Source: Chitinophaga pinensis | GTDB taxonomy: Bacteria > Bacteroidota > Bacteroidia > UKL13-3 | Direction: 5' to 3' | NCBI GenBank assembly: GCA_943323675.2 | Contig: CALPIR020000046.1 | Location: 1 to 13,541 of the forward strand | Length of the DNA: 13,541 nt | In this document: piece after piece, positions 6,693 to 13,541 of the stretch | How the letters are laid out: each line of letters begins with the position of its first letter | Numbering within the stretch: position 1 is the stretch's first letter | The notes under the pieces: model-generated | Seen by the model: only the letters and a program-made list of their open reading frames with translations | What the model was told of the DNA's origin: nothing | Database searches by the model: none | Position numbers and translations under genes: made by a program

Positions 6693-7715
6693 ATGAATAA
6701 TAATTTAACAGACGGTATCAATTTTTTGTCGAAGCTAAACAACAAACGTATTTGGAATTACGTAAAGTTGATGGCTAGCTACTATATTTCTAAAACTACA
6801 AGAAAGGCATTTATAAATGCCAAACCCACAAGTTTAGAAATTGAACCTACTACGAGTTGCAACTTACGCTGTCCACAATGCCCAAGCGGCTTGAGAGAGT
6901 TTACACGTAACACGGGAATGTTAGATTTGCCTTTGTACAAAAAAATAATTGACGAAACTCACCAAGAGTTGGTTTGGTTAATTTTATACTTTCAAGGTGA
7001 ACCATTTTTAAATAAACAATTTTTAGAGTTTGTAAAATATGCGGCTCAAAAAAATATTTATACAGCCACCAGTAGTAATGCCCATTATTTTACTGATGAA
7101 ATGGCTAAAGCTACCGTTGAGAGTGGATTAGACAGGTTGATTATTTCTATTGACGGAACAACTCAAGATACTTATGGGAAATACCGTATAGGTGGCAATG
7201 TTGATAAGGTAATTGAGGGTACGGAAAAACTCTTAATTTGGAAAAAGAAATTAAAAAGTAAAACACCTCATATCATTTGGCAGTTTATTGTTTTTAAACA
7301 TAACGAACACCAATTGCCCGAGATAAAAAAATTAGCCAAACAAGTTGGAGTTAATGAGCTAGGAATTAAAACTGCACAAATTTACGATTACCAAACTAGT
7401 GATAATTTTATTCCTGAAAATAAAGATTTGAGCAGGTATGAAAAACTACCTGATGGAACTTTCCAAATTAAAAACAAATTACTAAACCAATGTTGGCGCA
7501 TGTGGCGCGGAAGTGTTATTACGTGGGATGGATTGGTTGTGCCTTGTTGTTTTGATAAGGATGCTACGCATAGATTTGGTGATATAAGTTCACAATCGTT
7601 TCATGAGGTTTGGCACAGCGATAAATACAATAATTTCAGAAATGCAATATTGAAAAGCCGTAAAGAGATTGACATTTGTACCAACTGCACAGAGGGCACA
7701 AAAGTTTGGAATTAA
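6693..7715 (+). CDS. Radical SAM protein with short SPASM/twitch-like C-terminal domain
   Basis: 340 residues from the ATG at 6693; an in-frame TTG at 6681 would add only four residues. The [4Fe-4S]-SAM motif is C56-x3-C60-x2-C63 (TSCNLRCPQCP). GEP at the end of the second strand (LYFQGEPF) and SIDGTTQDTYGKYR later are typical of SPASM-type radical SAM enzymes. The C-terminus has C267, then G-x4-C285 (with C286 adjacent), then C329-x2-C332. That is four or five cysteines, enough for one auxiliary Fe-S cluster, but it lacks the CX5CX3C part of a full two-cluster SPASM domain. Members modify peptides, proteins or other small molecules; the substrate here is unknown. No precursor peptide or partner gene is visible on either side, so it appears to stand alone between the tRNA and a converging exporter gene. 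Confidence 0.88.
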   Translation: MNNNLTDGINFLSKLNNKRIWNYVKLMASYYISKTTRKAFINAKPTSLEIEPTTSCNLRCPQCPSGLREFTRNTGMLDLPLYKKIIDETHQELVWLILYFQGEPFLNKQFLEFVKYAAQKNIYTATSSNAHYFTDEMAKATVESGLDRLIISIDGTTQDTYGKYRIGGNVDKVIEGTEKLLIWKKKLKSKTPHIIWQFIVFKHNEHQLPEIKKLAKQVGVNELGIKTAQIYDYQTSDNFIPENKDLSRYEKLPDGTFQIKNKLLNQCWRMWRGSVITWDGLVVPCCFDKDATHRFGDISSQSFHEVWHSDKYNNFRNAILKSRKEIDICTNCTEGTKVWN

Positions 7716-7799
7716 CTGTCAGTCAGATTTAAAGTTAATTAAGAATCCGATTTGAAAATCAATACCTGTTATTCTTAAAACACGAAATTATACGCAAAT

Positions 7800-7847
7800 A
7801 AAGTGAAATCACTTTAGTAAAAACTTAAACCAAGAACAGTTTTACTA
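7800..7847. terminator. Inverted repeats between convergent genes, possible bidirectional terminator
   Basis: In the 137-base gap between the radical SAM stop and the exporter stop, two structures occur: AAAGTGA/TCACTTT (7800-7806, 7809-7815) and an 8-bp pair TAGTAAAA/TTTTACTA (7815-7822, 7840-7847). Their position suits transcription ending from both sides, but the stems are AT-rich and no long T-run follows. Confidence 0.4.
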
Positions 7848-7852
7848 ATCAA

Positions 7853-8488
7853 CTAAAAATTACCCAAACCAGTTACTGGCCAAAGAATAACCAAAGCGAA
7901 AATAAGGAAAATAATCCCACTAAAAACGTTTAAACGATGCATGTTTTGTGCCGATAATACATGACGTAATTTACCCGCAAAATATACAATACCAATCATG
8001 GTGGTAAGCATCGTAGCAAGTACTACCATAAAAAAGAAGATGGTATTGTTATGGTCAAATTTTACTACTGTTTCAACGTAAGTAGTTACTCCCATCCAAC
8101 TAATTAATACCATCGGATTGATGCTATTTAACATGGCACCTTTAATGAAATATAATACGCCTTTGCGTTCAGGTGGAGCAGCATCATTAGTGTGATCAAC
8201 TTCTTTTTTTATCATTGAACGAATACCTAATATAACCAGAAATGCAAAACCTACGATACGGATTTCCATGTCAAACTTTTTTATTTCTTCAGCAACAAAA
8301 GAAGTTCCCCAAACCGTTATGGCAATAAACAAAGCATCACTAAGCAATACACCTAATGCAATAAAAAGTGCTTTATTAAATCCTCTTTTAACACTAGTTT
8401 GAATAAGTGAAAAGAATACTGTACCGAATGTTAGTGTAAATAACAGCCCGGTTAAAATTCCTTTCCAAATAGGGTCTAACATTTGCAT
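7853..8488 (-). CDS. LysE/RhtB-family transporter (probable amino-acid or metabolite exporter)
   Basis: A hydrophobic protein of 211 residues from the ATG at 8488, the normal LysE-family length, with about six membrane segments. The first helix carries LTFGTVFFSLIQTSVKRGF and IALGVLLSD, matching the conserved N-terminal half of the family, although the usual PGP of RhtB members is FGT here. NSINPMVLISWMG in the second half matches the N-P-x-x-x-x-W motif. The family exports amino acids or related small molecules from the cytoplasm; the substrate cannot be predicted. The in-frame TTG at 8497 is a less likely start, and an ATG at 8482 is also possible. On the minus strand a TATACTTG (8495-8502) lies just before the start, one base off the -7 consensus. 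The preceding fumC gene ends in a terminator, so separate transcription is likely. Confidence 0.85.
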   Translation of the reverse strand: MQMLDPIWKGILTGLLFTLTFGTVFFSLIQTSVKRGFNKALFIALGVLLSDALFIAITVWGTSFVAEEIKKFDMEIRIVGFAFLVILGIRSMIKKEVDHTNDAAPPERKGVLYFIKGAMLNSINPMVLISWMGVTTYVETVVKFDHNNTIFFFMVVLATMLTTMIGIVYFAGKLRHVLSAQNMHRLNVFSGIIFLIFALVILWPVTGLGNF

Positions 8489-8506
8489 GATTGGCAAGTA
8501 TAATAA

Positions 8507-8542
8507 AATAACGCGGGCTGCCCAAAGGTAGCCCGCGTTATT
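8507..8542 (-). terminator. Intrinsic terminator downstream of fumC
   Basis: A perfect 13-bp GC-rich stem (AATAACGCGGGCT 8507-8519 with AGCCCGCGTTATT 8530-8542) and a 10-base loop, 27 bases after the fumC stop. On the minus strand it is followed by a broken T-run. It also sits directly upstream of the exporter start. Confidence 0.8.
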
Positions 8543-8569
8543 CGTTTAAGTTGTGTCAAATCAGTTGAT

Positions 8570-9964
8570 TTACAAATTGCCAACCATGTTTTCAGGCTTA
8601 ACCCAAGCATCAAATTGCTCGTTAGTTAAGTAACCCAATTCAATAGCTGCCTCACGTAAGGTTTTATTTTCTTTGTGTGCGGTTTTAGCAATTTTTGCTG
8701 CCTTTTCATATCCAATATGCGGATTTAATGCTGTAACCAACATCAAACTATTTTCTAAATGGCGCTTAATGGTCTCATTATTGGGTTCTATTCCTTCAGC
8801 ACATTTATCATTAAAACTCACACAAGCATCGCCAATTAAACGGGCACTTTGTAATACGTTAGCGGCAATCAATGGCTTAAATACGTTTAACTCAAAATGG
8901 CCATTGCTACCTCCAATTGAAACAGCCACATCGTTACCCATAACTTGCGCAGCAACCATAGTCATTGCTTCAGGTTGTGTTGGATTAACTTTTCCAGGCA
9001 TAATTGATGAGCCAGGTTCGTTATCAGGAATAACTATTTCGCCAATACCACTGCGCGGACCAGATGATAACATTCTAATATCATTTGCAATTTTCATGGC
9101 ACTTACCGCCACACGCTTTAATGCACCGCTTAATTCAACCATGGCATCATGCGCTGCTAAAGCTTCAAATTTATTTGGTGCAGTGATAAAAGGATGACCA
9201 GTAAATTCAGCTATTTTTTGAGCTACCAATACATCATAACCTTTAGGGGCATTTAACCCTGTTCCAACAGCTGTACCACCCAATGCCAATTCCTTCACCA
9301 TTTCTAAAGCATTGTTTAAGGCACGTACACCATTATCTAATTGTTGCACATATCCACCAAACTCTTGTCCCAAGGTTAACGGTGTAGCATCCATAAAGTG
9401 AGTACGACCCGTTTTAACAATATCTTTAAACGCCTCCGTTTTTCTTGCTAGCGTATTACGTAATTTCATGATTCCAGGAATAGTAGTTTCAACCACCATT
9501 TTGTATGCAGCAATATGCATAGCTGTTGGGTAAGTATCATTTGATGATTGAGATTTATTTACATCATCGTTAGGATGTAGCACTTTATTTTCATCGGTTA
9601 ATTTTCCACCTGTAGTTACATGTGCACGATAAGCAATAACCTCATTAGCATTCATATTACTTTGGGTTCCACTTCCTGTTTGCCAAATTACCAATGGAAA
9701 TTCACCATCTAATTTTCCTGTTAAAATTTCTTCACAAACAGTACTAATTAAATCGCGTTTTTCGGCTGACAAAACACCTAATTCGCAATTAGCATGTGCA
9801 GCAGCCTTTTTTAAATAGGCAAATGCATAAATAATTTCTTTAGGCATGCTAGCCTCAGGACCAATTTTAAAATTATTACGTGAACGTTCTGTTTGCGCTC
9901 CCCAATATTTGTCGGCAGGTACTTTTACCTCGCCCATGGTGTCGTGTTCAATTCTAAATTCCAT
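8570..9964 (-). CDS. fumC: Fumarate hydratase class II (fumarase C)
   Basis: 464 residues, the expected length. It catalyses the reversible hydration of fumarate to malate in the TCA cycle as a cytoplasmic homotetramer without an Fe-S cluster. It belongs to the aspartase/fumarase superfamily. The three conserved regions are present: SGTQSNMNANEV (substrate binding), TGRTHFMDATPL with H189 (the H188 position of E. coli FumC), and the flexible signature loop GSSIMPGKVNP with S319/S320 carrying the catalytic serine. HPNDDVNKSQSSND is also intact. Fumarase rather than aspartase is supported by the N-terminal RIEHDTMGEVKVPADKYWGAQT. The ATG at 9964 is followed directly by the conserved N-terminus. 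A -7 promoter element (complement of 9988-9995) lies 24 bases upstream, and a terminator follows, so it is a single-gene unit. Confidence 0.97.
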   Translation of the reverse strand: MEFRIEHDTMGEVKVPADKYWGAQTERSRNNFKIGPEASMPKEIIYAFAYLKKAAAHANCELGVLSAEKRDLISTVCEEILTGKLDGEFPLVIWQTGSGTQSNMNANEVIAYRAHVTTGGKLTDENKVLHPNDDVNKSQSSNDTYPTAMHIAAYKMVVETTIPGIMKLRNTLARKTEAFKDIVKTGRTHFMDATPLTLGQEFGGYVQQLDNGVRALNNALEMVKELALGGTAVGTGLNAPKGYDVLVAQKIAEFTGHPFITAPNKFEALAAHDAMVELSGALKRVAVSAMKIANDIRMLSSGPRSGIGEIVIPDNEPGSSIMPGKVNPTQPEAMTMVAAQVMGNDVAVSIGGSNGHFELNVFKPLIAANVLQSARLIGDACVSFNDKCAEGIEPNNETIKRHLENSLMLVTALNPHIGYEKAAKIAKTAHKENKTLREAAIELGYLTNEQFDAWVKPENMVGNL

Positions 9965-9987
9965 GTGTAATTTTTTTTTAAGTGAGG

Positions 9988-9995
9988 CAAAAATA
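9988..9995 (-). promoter_or_regulatory. Candidate -7 promoter element of fumC
   Basis: The minus strand reads TATTTTTG, a full match to TAnnTTTG, 24 bases before the fumC ATG. I see no good TTG at the usual spacing upstream, so the call rests on one box. Confidence 0.45.
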
Positions 9996-10085
9996 TAAGA
10001 TTTAAAGCCCTATACACAGGATATTTGTCAATTTACTGCTTATCTGACAATTAACTTTTTCCACCAAATAGAAAATAAACCGTAT

Positions 10086-10105
10086 AATCCTTGTTTATAA
10101 GGATT
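10086..10105. promoter_or_regulatory. Perfect inverted repeat between divergent fumC and the 124-residue gene
   Basis: AATCCTT (10086-10092) and AAGGATT (10099-10105) flank a 6-base spacer GTTTAT. It lies 43 bases before the ATG at 10149 and about 120 bases from the fumC start. It could be a regulator site or a small RNA hairpin; no T-run follows it. The rest of this 184-base gap shows nothing else clear. Confidence 0.35.
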
Positions 10106-10148
10106 TATGCCTTTACCTTCATTTAACCATAAATAATTCTATATCGCT

Positions 10149-10523
10149 ATGGCATCAACAGCAGTAAAAGTATCCCACGATTTGGAGTACAAGCATTGGC
10201 TAAGTGAAATTGATTTTTACAAATCTGAGTTGGCCAACATGCAACATCAATTGGCCGATTTTATGCCTACATTTTACAAAAAAGATTTTGCAGAAAATGT
10301 TAAACACTTTCAAAATCGTTTTGTATACCAACGTGAAGTGATAGAGATATTAAGGCATGATTTGAAACAACAGGAAAACGACATTAAAAAACTACAAGCC
10401 TACCCTACTCCAAAACTAAGAGATAAGGTAAGCCGCATGCATTTAAGGCTACGAAATGATGTAGCCATATTTTTTGATTTGTTTTTAGAACTCAAAAGAG
10501 ATTTTTCTGATTTCTTGGCTTAG
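10149..10523 (+). CDS. Small alpha-helical protein of unknown function
   Basis: I do not recognise a named family. The 124-residue product has no signal peptide, membrane segment or cysteine. It is rich in charged residues, glutamine and aromatics. Proline-marked breaks (P40 and the YPTPK turn at 85-89) divide it into three likely long helices (about 10-38, 45-83 and 89-122), suggesting a cytoplasmic helical bundle or coiled coil. The middle helix has heptad-like spacing (VIEILRHDLKQQENDIKKL). A clean ATG at 10149, a protein-like composition and a tight fit between neighbours support a real gene. It is divergent from fumC and converges on the helicase gene, with the two stop codons overlapping by four bases. 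Context gives no functional clue. Confidence 0.75.
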   Translation: MASTAVKVSHDLEYKHWLSEIDFYKSELANMQHQLADFMPTFYKKDFAENVKHFQNRFVYQREVIEILRHDLKQQENDIKKLQAYPTPKLRDKVSRMHLRLRNDVAIFFDLFLELKRDFSDFLA

Positions 10524-13500
10524 AATCCCTCCTCACTCTCCGCTTGCAATCCAGCAATAACAGGCAAGTGATTGTTATAGTAAGTACTCACAAAATCACA
10601 CCAAGTACATTCATCCTTACCACAACCTTGGCTAAATTCTTTGGCCTTAATTTTACTATAGGTTGATGTAATTTGTTGCTTTACTATTTCTACATCATCA
10701 TAGGTAATAATAACCCCTTTTTTAATGTATTCCCCAGTAGCTTTATCTGGTTCAACAAAATCAAATTCGGCACTTTTCATTTGCCAAGTAGTATTTTTAT
10801 CGGCATCAATTAATATTTTGTAAAACACAGCCTGGCGCCAATAGTCTCCACCAAACTCATCTTCAAATTTTGTATCCTTATCTTCCGATTTTGATTTTTC
10901 AACACGCTCTAAATTAGGAGGACCAAACTTGGTTTTAGCGCGTTCAAACTGACCTGTTTTATAATCAACTACATTTACATTATTGCCGTCAAATTCAATT
11001 TTATCTAGCTTACCATTTAAAGGTACACCATCCATTACTACATTTCGATAACTGCGCTCAATACTGGTTATTTTATTCCATTGGCCAATGTATGTAGTAT
11101 AAAACTTAGGTAATATTTCATCACCATATTCTATCCTCCGTTTGAATTCAGTTTCTGTAAACGAATCTTCAAACCTGCGTAAGTACCATTTAAAATCTTT
11201 CATAAATTCATCCACAGAACCAAATTCTTTTTCGGGTTTGGCATTCATGTTTCTGAATAGCATTTCTAAGGCATAATGCACTGCGCTTCCAAAGGTCATA
11301 GCTGCACTTAACGGAGCTGGTACACGAATTAAATTATTAAAATAAAATGCAGTTGGGCATTTTAAATAGTTATTTAAATGCGTTACACTTAATGAATATT
11401 TCTGGAGCAATTCATCTACAAATTCGTTATCAAATAAACTTGCAGGAGCCTGTGCTTTTTCACTTTGTAATACATGTAACGTAAAGTCTACCAATTCATC
11501 ATCTGCTAACGAAACAAATTTTGTTTGAAGTTGTGCGTGCGTTTCTAACTCAGCAACAAAACGACTTTTCTCTAGGTCTTTTCCCTTGTTGTCAAACTTC
11601 GCATAACTAATATGCAATTCGCGTTTTGCACGCGTCATCCCAACATAAAACAAACGCCTACTTTCCGCATCCTCATCTTCACCAGATACATTTTCAGTAT
11701 CAGTAAATACGTTATCTGGTAATTTGAAATCGAAATTGTTGGCTGACTTTTCCCAAGCCTTAGTGGTACAACCCATCATAAATACATGTTCAAACTCCAA
11801 GCCCTTAGATGAATGTGCGGTTAGAAAATTGACACCATCCTCTGCAAAGGCAATAAGTTGTGCTGATAATGTTACTTTCTGACTCATCATCAAATCGATA
11901 GTATCTAATAGTTGCTTTACTGAAGTTTTGGGTTTACGGCTGCATTCGCTTTTTACAAAATCAAAAAAGGTATGCAACAATTGCATGTTCCAACGCTTAT
12001 CTATACTAGTTAAACATTGGGCTAACAAGCCACTTTCGTTAATAATACGTTCAATTAATTGTTGGGTAGTTAAATTTATTCCATCACGTATCCAGCCTTC
12101 TATTATTTTTGATGCATAAGATAACTCTTTCCCTTGCTGTAATTCTTGTGTAAATAAATCTGTAGGTTTTTTATGAATGGCATTGCGTATTTCTTCACGC
12201 CATGTGGTTTTTCGTTCGCTAAAGTTTTTGCTTGATACATTTACAGATATGCGCGCAATTTCAATAGGAGGTATTTTAAAAAAATCAAAATGTAACAATT
12301 CATAAATGTATGCCTCACCTGTATTGACCTTGTGGTTTTCTGCCGATACATAACGCAGCATTTGCACAATCTTTTTTATTAAAGGCTCATGTAAAATATC
12401 TACTTTCTTTTTGGCATTTACACCTATTTTTTTTACCTGCAAGTACTTAATAATATCCTCTGCTTGGGTATGTTTTCGGTATATTACGGCAATCTCGCTA
12501 AGCTTTGTTCCTTGTTGTTTCAAACTTTCTATTTGTAGCGCAATACCAACCGCTTCGTGTGCCGAATTATAATATTCGATTAATGATGGATTAATAGATA
12601 GGTTAGCATATAGTGAATTCTTTGCCACTAAAGTTTTATTTGGATCAAGCCTAACTTTGTTATTACTAATTAAAGCTTTGGCAGCATCTAAAATATATTG
12701 TGTACTGCGGTAGTTTTCTACCAACGAAATTTCAGTTAATCCTTGTGGTTGATATACCTTTTTAAAATGTTGTATATTCTCCACATTGGCACCCTGAAAT
12801 CGGTATATGGATTGATCATCATCGCCTACACAAAACACATTTGGGCTATCCCAATATTGTATTAATAATTGCAATACTTCGTTTTGTGCACCGCTTGTAT
12901 CTTGGTATTCATCCACCAAAAAATACTGGTATTTTTCTTGGTACTGACTTAACATATCGGGCTTTTGTTTAAATGCATCAATCACCCATAAAATCATATC
13001 AGCAAAATCGTAACGGCCGTGCTTTTTTAATACGTTTTGATACGTATCAAACGTATCAGCAGCTGCTTTAAGTTGCACCATGCGGTTTACTTCGGCATCA
13101 TACACTTTTTGTTTTATCTCACCCGCTTTACCGTATTTAGTGGTTTTTTTATAAATGTATTCGTCACGCGTTTTAATGTCTTCTAAATACAAATCAACTT
13201 GTTGGTGTAGGTATGCAGCCGTCCAGTTTTCACGTTTCATTTGCTCATACAAGCCCAATAACTTTTTGGTTTCGTAATACACATCGCCCGTGTATCTTTT
13301 TAACGGATGATTTTTAGGAAAACCATCAATGATTTGATGCACAAATTCAATTTGCTCTAACTCGCTAATGGCATCCAAACCACGTAAACCAAAGTGATCT
13401 AAGTTTTCTTGAATAACCATGTTACAAAAAGCATGGAAAGTTTGCACTTCGACCTTGTATGCATCAGGACCAATAAACTGCAACAAACGTTTACGCATGG

Positions 13501-13541
13501 CAATAGCACCCGCATCAGTGTATGTTAAACACAATACATCC
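10520..13541 (-). CDS. UvrD/Rep-type superfamily 1 helicase fused to a RecB-like Fe-S nuclease, 5' end outside window
   Basis: The frame runs off the right edge; 1004 codons are counted from the TTG at 13534, which is internal, and the Walker A motif (GxGKT) lies beyond. Visible SF1A motifs are Ia (LTYTDAG, 3-9), Ib (QTFHAF, 31-36), II (DEYQD, 208-212), III (GDDDQSIYRFQGA, 237-249), IV (ENYRST, 273-278), V (TAHSSKGLE, 572-580) and VI (VGMTRAKRE, 631-639). The C-terminal ~280 residues are a PD-(D/E)XK nuclease: GKLDKIEFD with D844, then DYKTG with D857 and K859. C726 (LKCPTAFYF) with C971, C976 and C979 (CGKDECTWC) form the four-cysteine Fe-S frame seen in AddB and Cas4 nucleases. It should unwind and cut DNA ends in recombination or repair, like a single-chain AddAB-type enzyme. 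Its stop overlaps that of the small convergent gene. Confidence 0.92.
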   Translation of the reverse strand, partial: DVLCLTYTDAGAIAMRKRLLQFIGPDAYKVEVQTFHAFCNMVIQENLDHFGLRGLDAISELEQIEFVHQIIDGFPKNHPLKRYTGDVYYETKKLLGLYEQMKRENWTAAYLHQQVDLYLEDIKTRDEYIYKKTTKYGKAGEIKQKVYDAEVNRMVQLKAAADTFDTYQNVLKKHGRYDFADMILWVIDAFKQKPDMLSQYQEKYQYFLVDEYQDTSGAQNEVLQLLIQYWDSPNVFCVGDDDQSIYRFQGANVENIQHFKKVYQPQGLTEISLVENYRSTQYILDAAKALISNNKVRLDPNKTLVAKNSLYANLSINPSLIEYYNSAHEAVGIALQIESLKQQGTKLSEIAVIYRKHTQAEDIIKYLQVKKIGVNAKKKVDILHEPLIKKIVQMLRYVSAENHKVNTGEAYIYELLHFDFFKIPPIEIARISVNVSSKNFSERKTTWREEIRNAIHKKPTDLFTQELQQGKELSYASKIIEGWIRDGINLTTQQLIERIINESGLLAQCLTSIDKRWNMQLLHTFFDFVKSECSRKPKTSVKQLLDTIDLMMSQKVTLSAQLIAFAEDGVNFLTAHSSKGLEFEHVFMMGCTTKAWEKSANNFDFKLPDNVFTDTENVSGEDEDAESRRLFYVGMTRAKRELHISYAKFDNKGKDLEKSRFVAELETHAQLQTKFVSLADDELVDFTLHVLQSEKAQAPASLFDNEFVDELLQKYSLSVTHLNNYLKCPTAFYFNNLIRVPAPLSAAMTFGSAVHYALEMLFRNMNAKPEKEFGSVDEFMKDFKWYLRRFEDSFTETEFKRRIEYGDEILPKFYTTYIGQWNKITSIERSYRNVVMDGVPLNGKLDKIEFDGNNVNVVDYKTGQFERAKTKFGPPNLERVEKSKSEDKDTKFEDEFGGDYWRQAVFYKILIDADKNTTWQMKSAEFDFVEPDKATGEYIKKGVIITYDDVEIVKQQITSTYSKIKAKEFSQGCGKDECTWCDFVSTYYNNHLPVIAGLQAESEEGF

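Noticed and set aside
8673..9197. 174-codon plus-strand open frame opposite fumC
   Set aside because: It is the antisense shadow of a strongly conserved fumC region; no independent motif or start context supports it.

Overview
The window looks like Bacteroidota chromosome (Flavobacteriia, Sphingobacteriia or Chitinophagia; I cannot narrow it further). The signs are AT-rich DNA, A-rich leaders before start codons without clear Shine-Dalgarno sites, promoters of the Bacteroidota TTG/TAnnTTTG type (a full match lies upstream of a tRNA), a type IX secretion C-terminal sorting domain, and a Nudix-type (NrtR/AraR-like) sugar regulator. Both edges cut through genes.

Left third (1-5963), carbohydrate use. 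The 3' part of a family GH30 beta-glycosidase is followed after 1 base by a GPH-family sugar:cation symporter, clearly one operon. Then come about 700 bases with no intact gene that look like decayed coding sequence. Next is a divergent pair: a leftward NrtR-like regulator whose Nudix box has lost its catalytic residues, and a rightward secreted protein with a signal peptide, a beta-sandwich-like N-terminal domain, two tandem carbohydrate-binding-like modules and a T9SS sorting domain. A 15-base palindrome lies between the two starts and is a good operator candidate. A strong hairpin terminator closes the secreted-protein gene. The genes fit together as capture of a glucan at the cell surface (secreted module protein), hydrolysis (GH30), uptake (symporter) and sugar-responsive control (regulator). 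No SusC/SusD pair is visible and the substrate is inferred only.

Middle (5964-6692). A long non-coding stretch holds a GC-richer repeat-like element at about 6208-6313, a terminator, and a tRNA-Leu(CAA) on the minus strand with its own consensus promoter.

Right half (6693-13541), mostly housekeeping and unlinked genes. These are a radical SAM protein with a short SPASM/twitch-like auxiliary-cluster domain (plus), a LysE/RhtB-family exporter (minus), class II fumarase fumC (minus) with its terminator, a small helical protein of unknown function (plus), and a UvrD-type helicase fused to a RecB-like Fe-S nuclease (minus, 5' end cut by the window). The small protein and the helicase converge with overlapping stop codons.

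I did not find a clearly new multi-gene system. The best leads are the catalytically dead Nudix regulator with its palindrome, the repeat-like intergenic element, the decayed block, and the orphan radical SAM protein.
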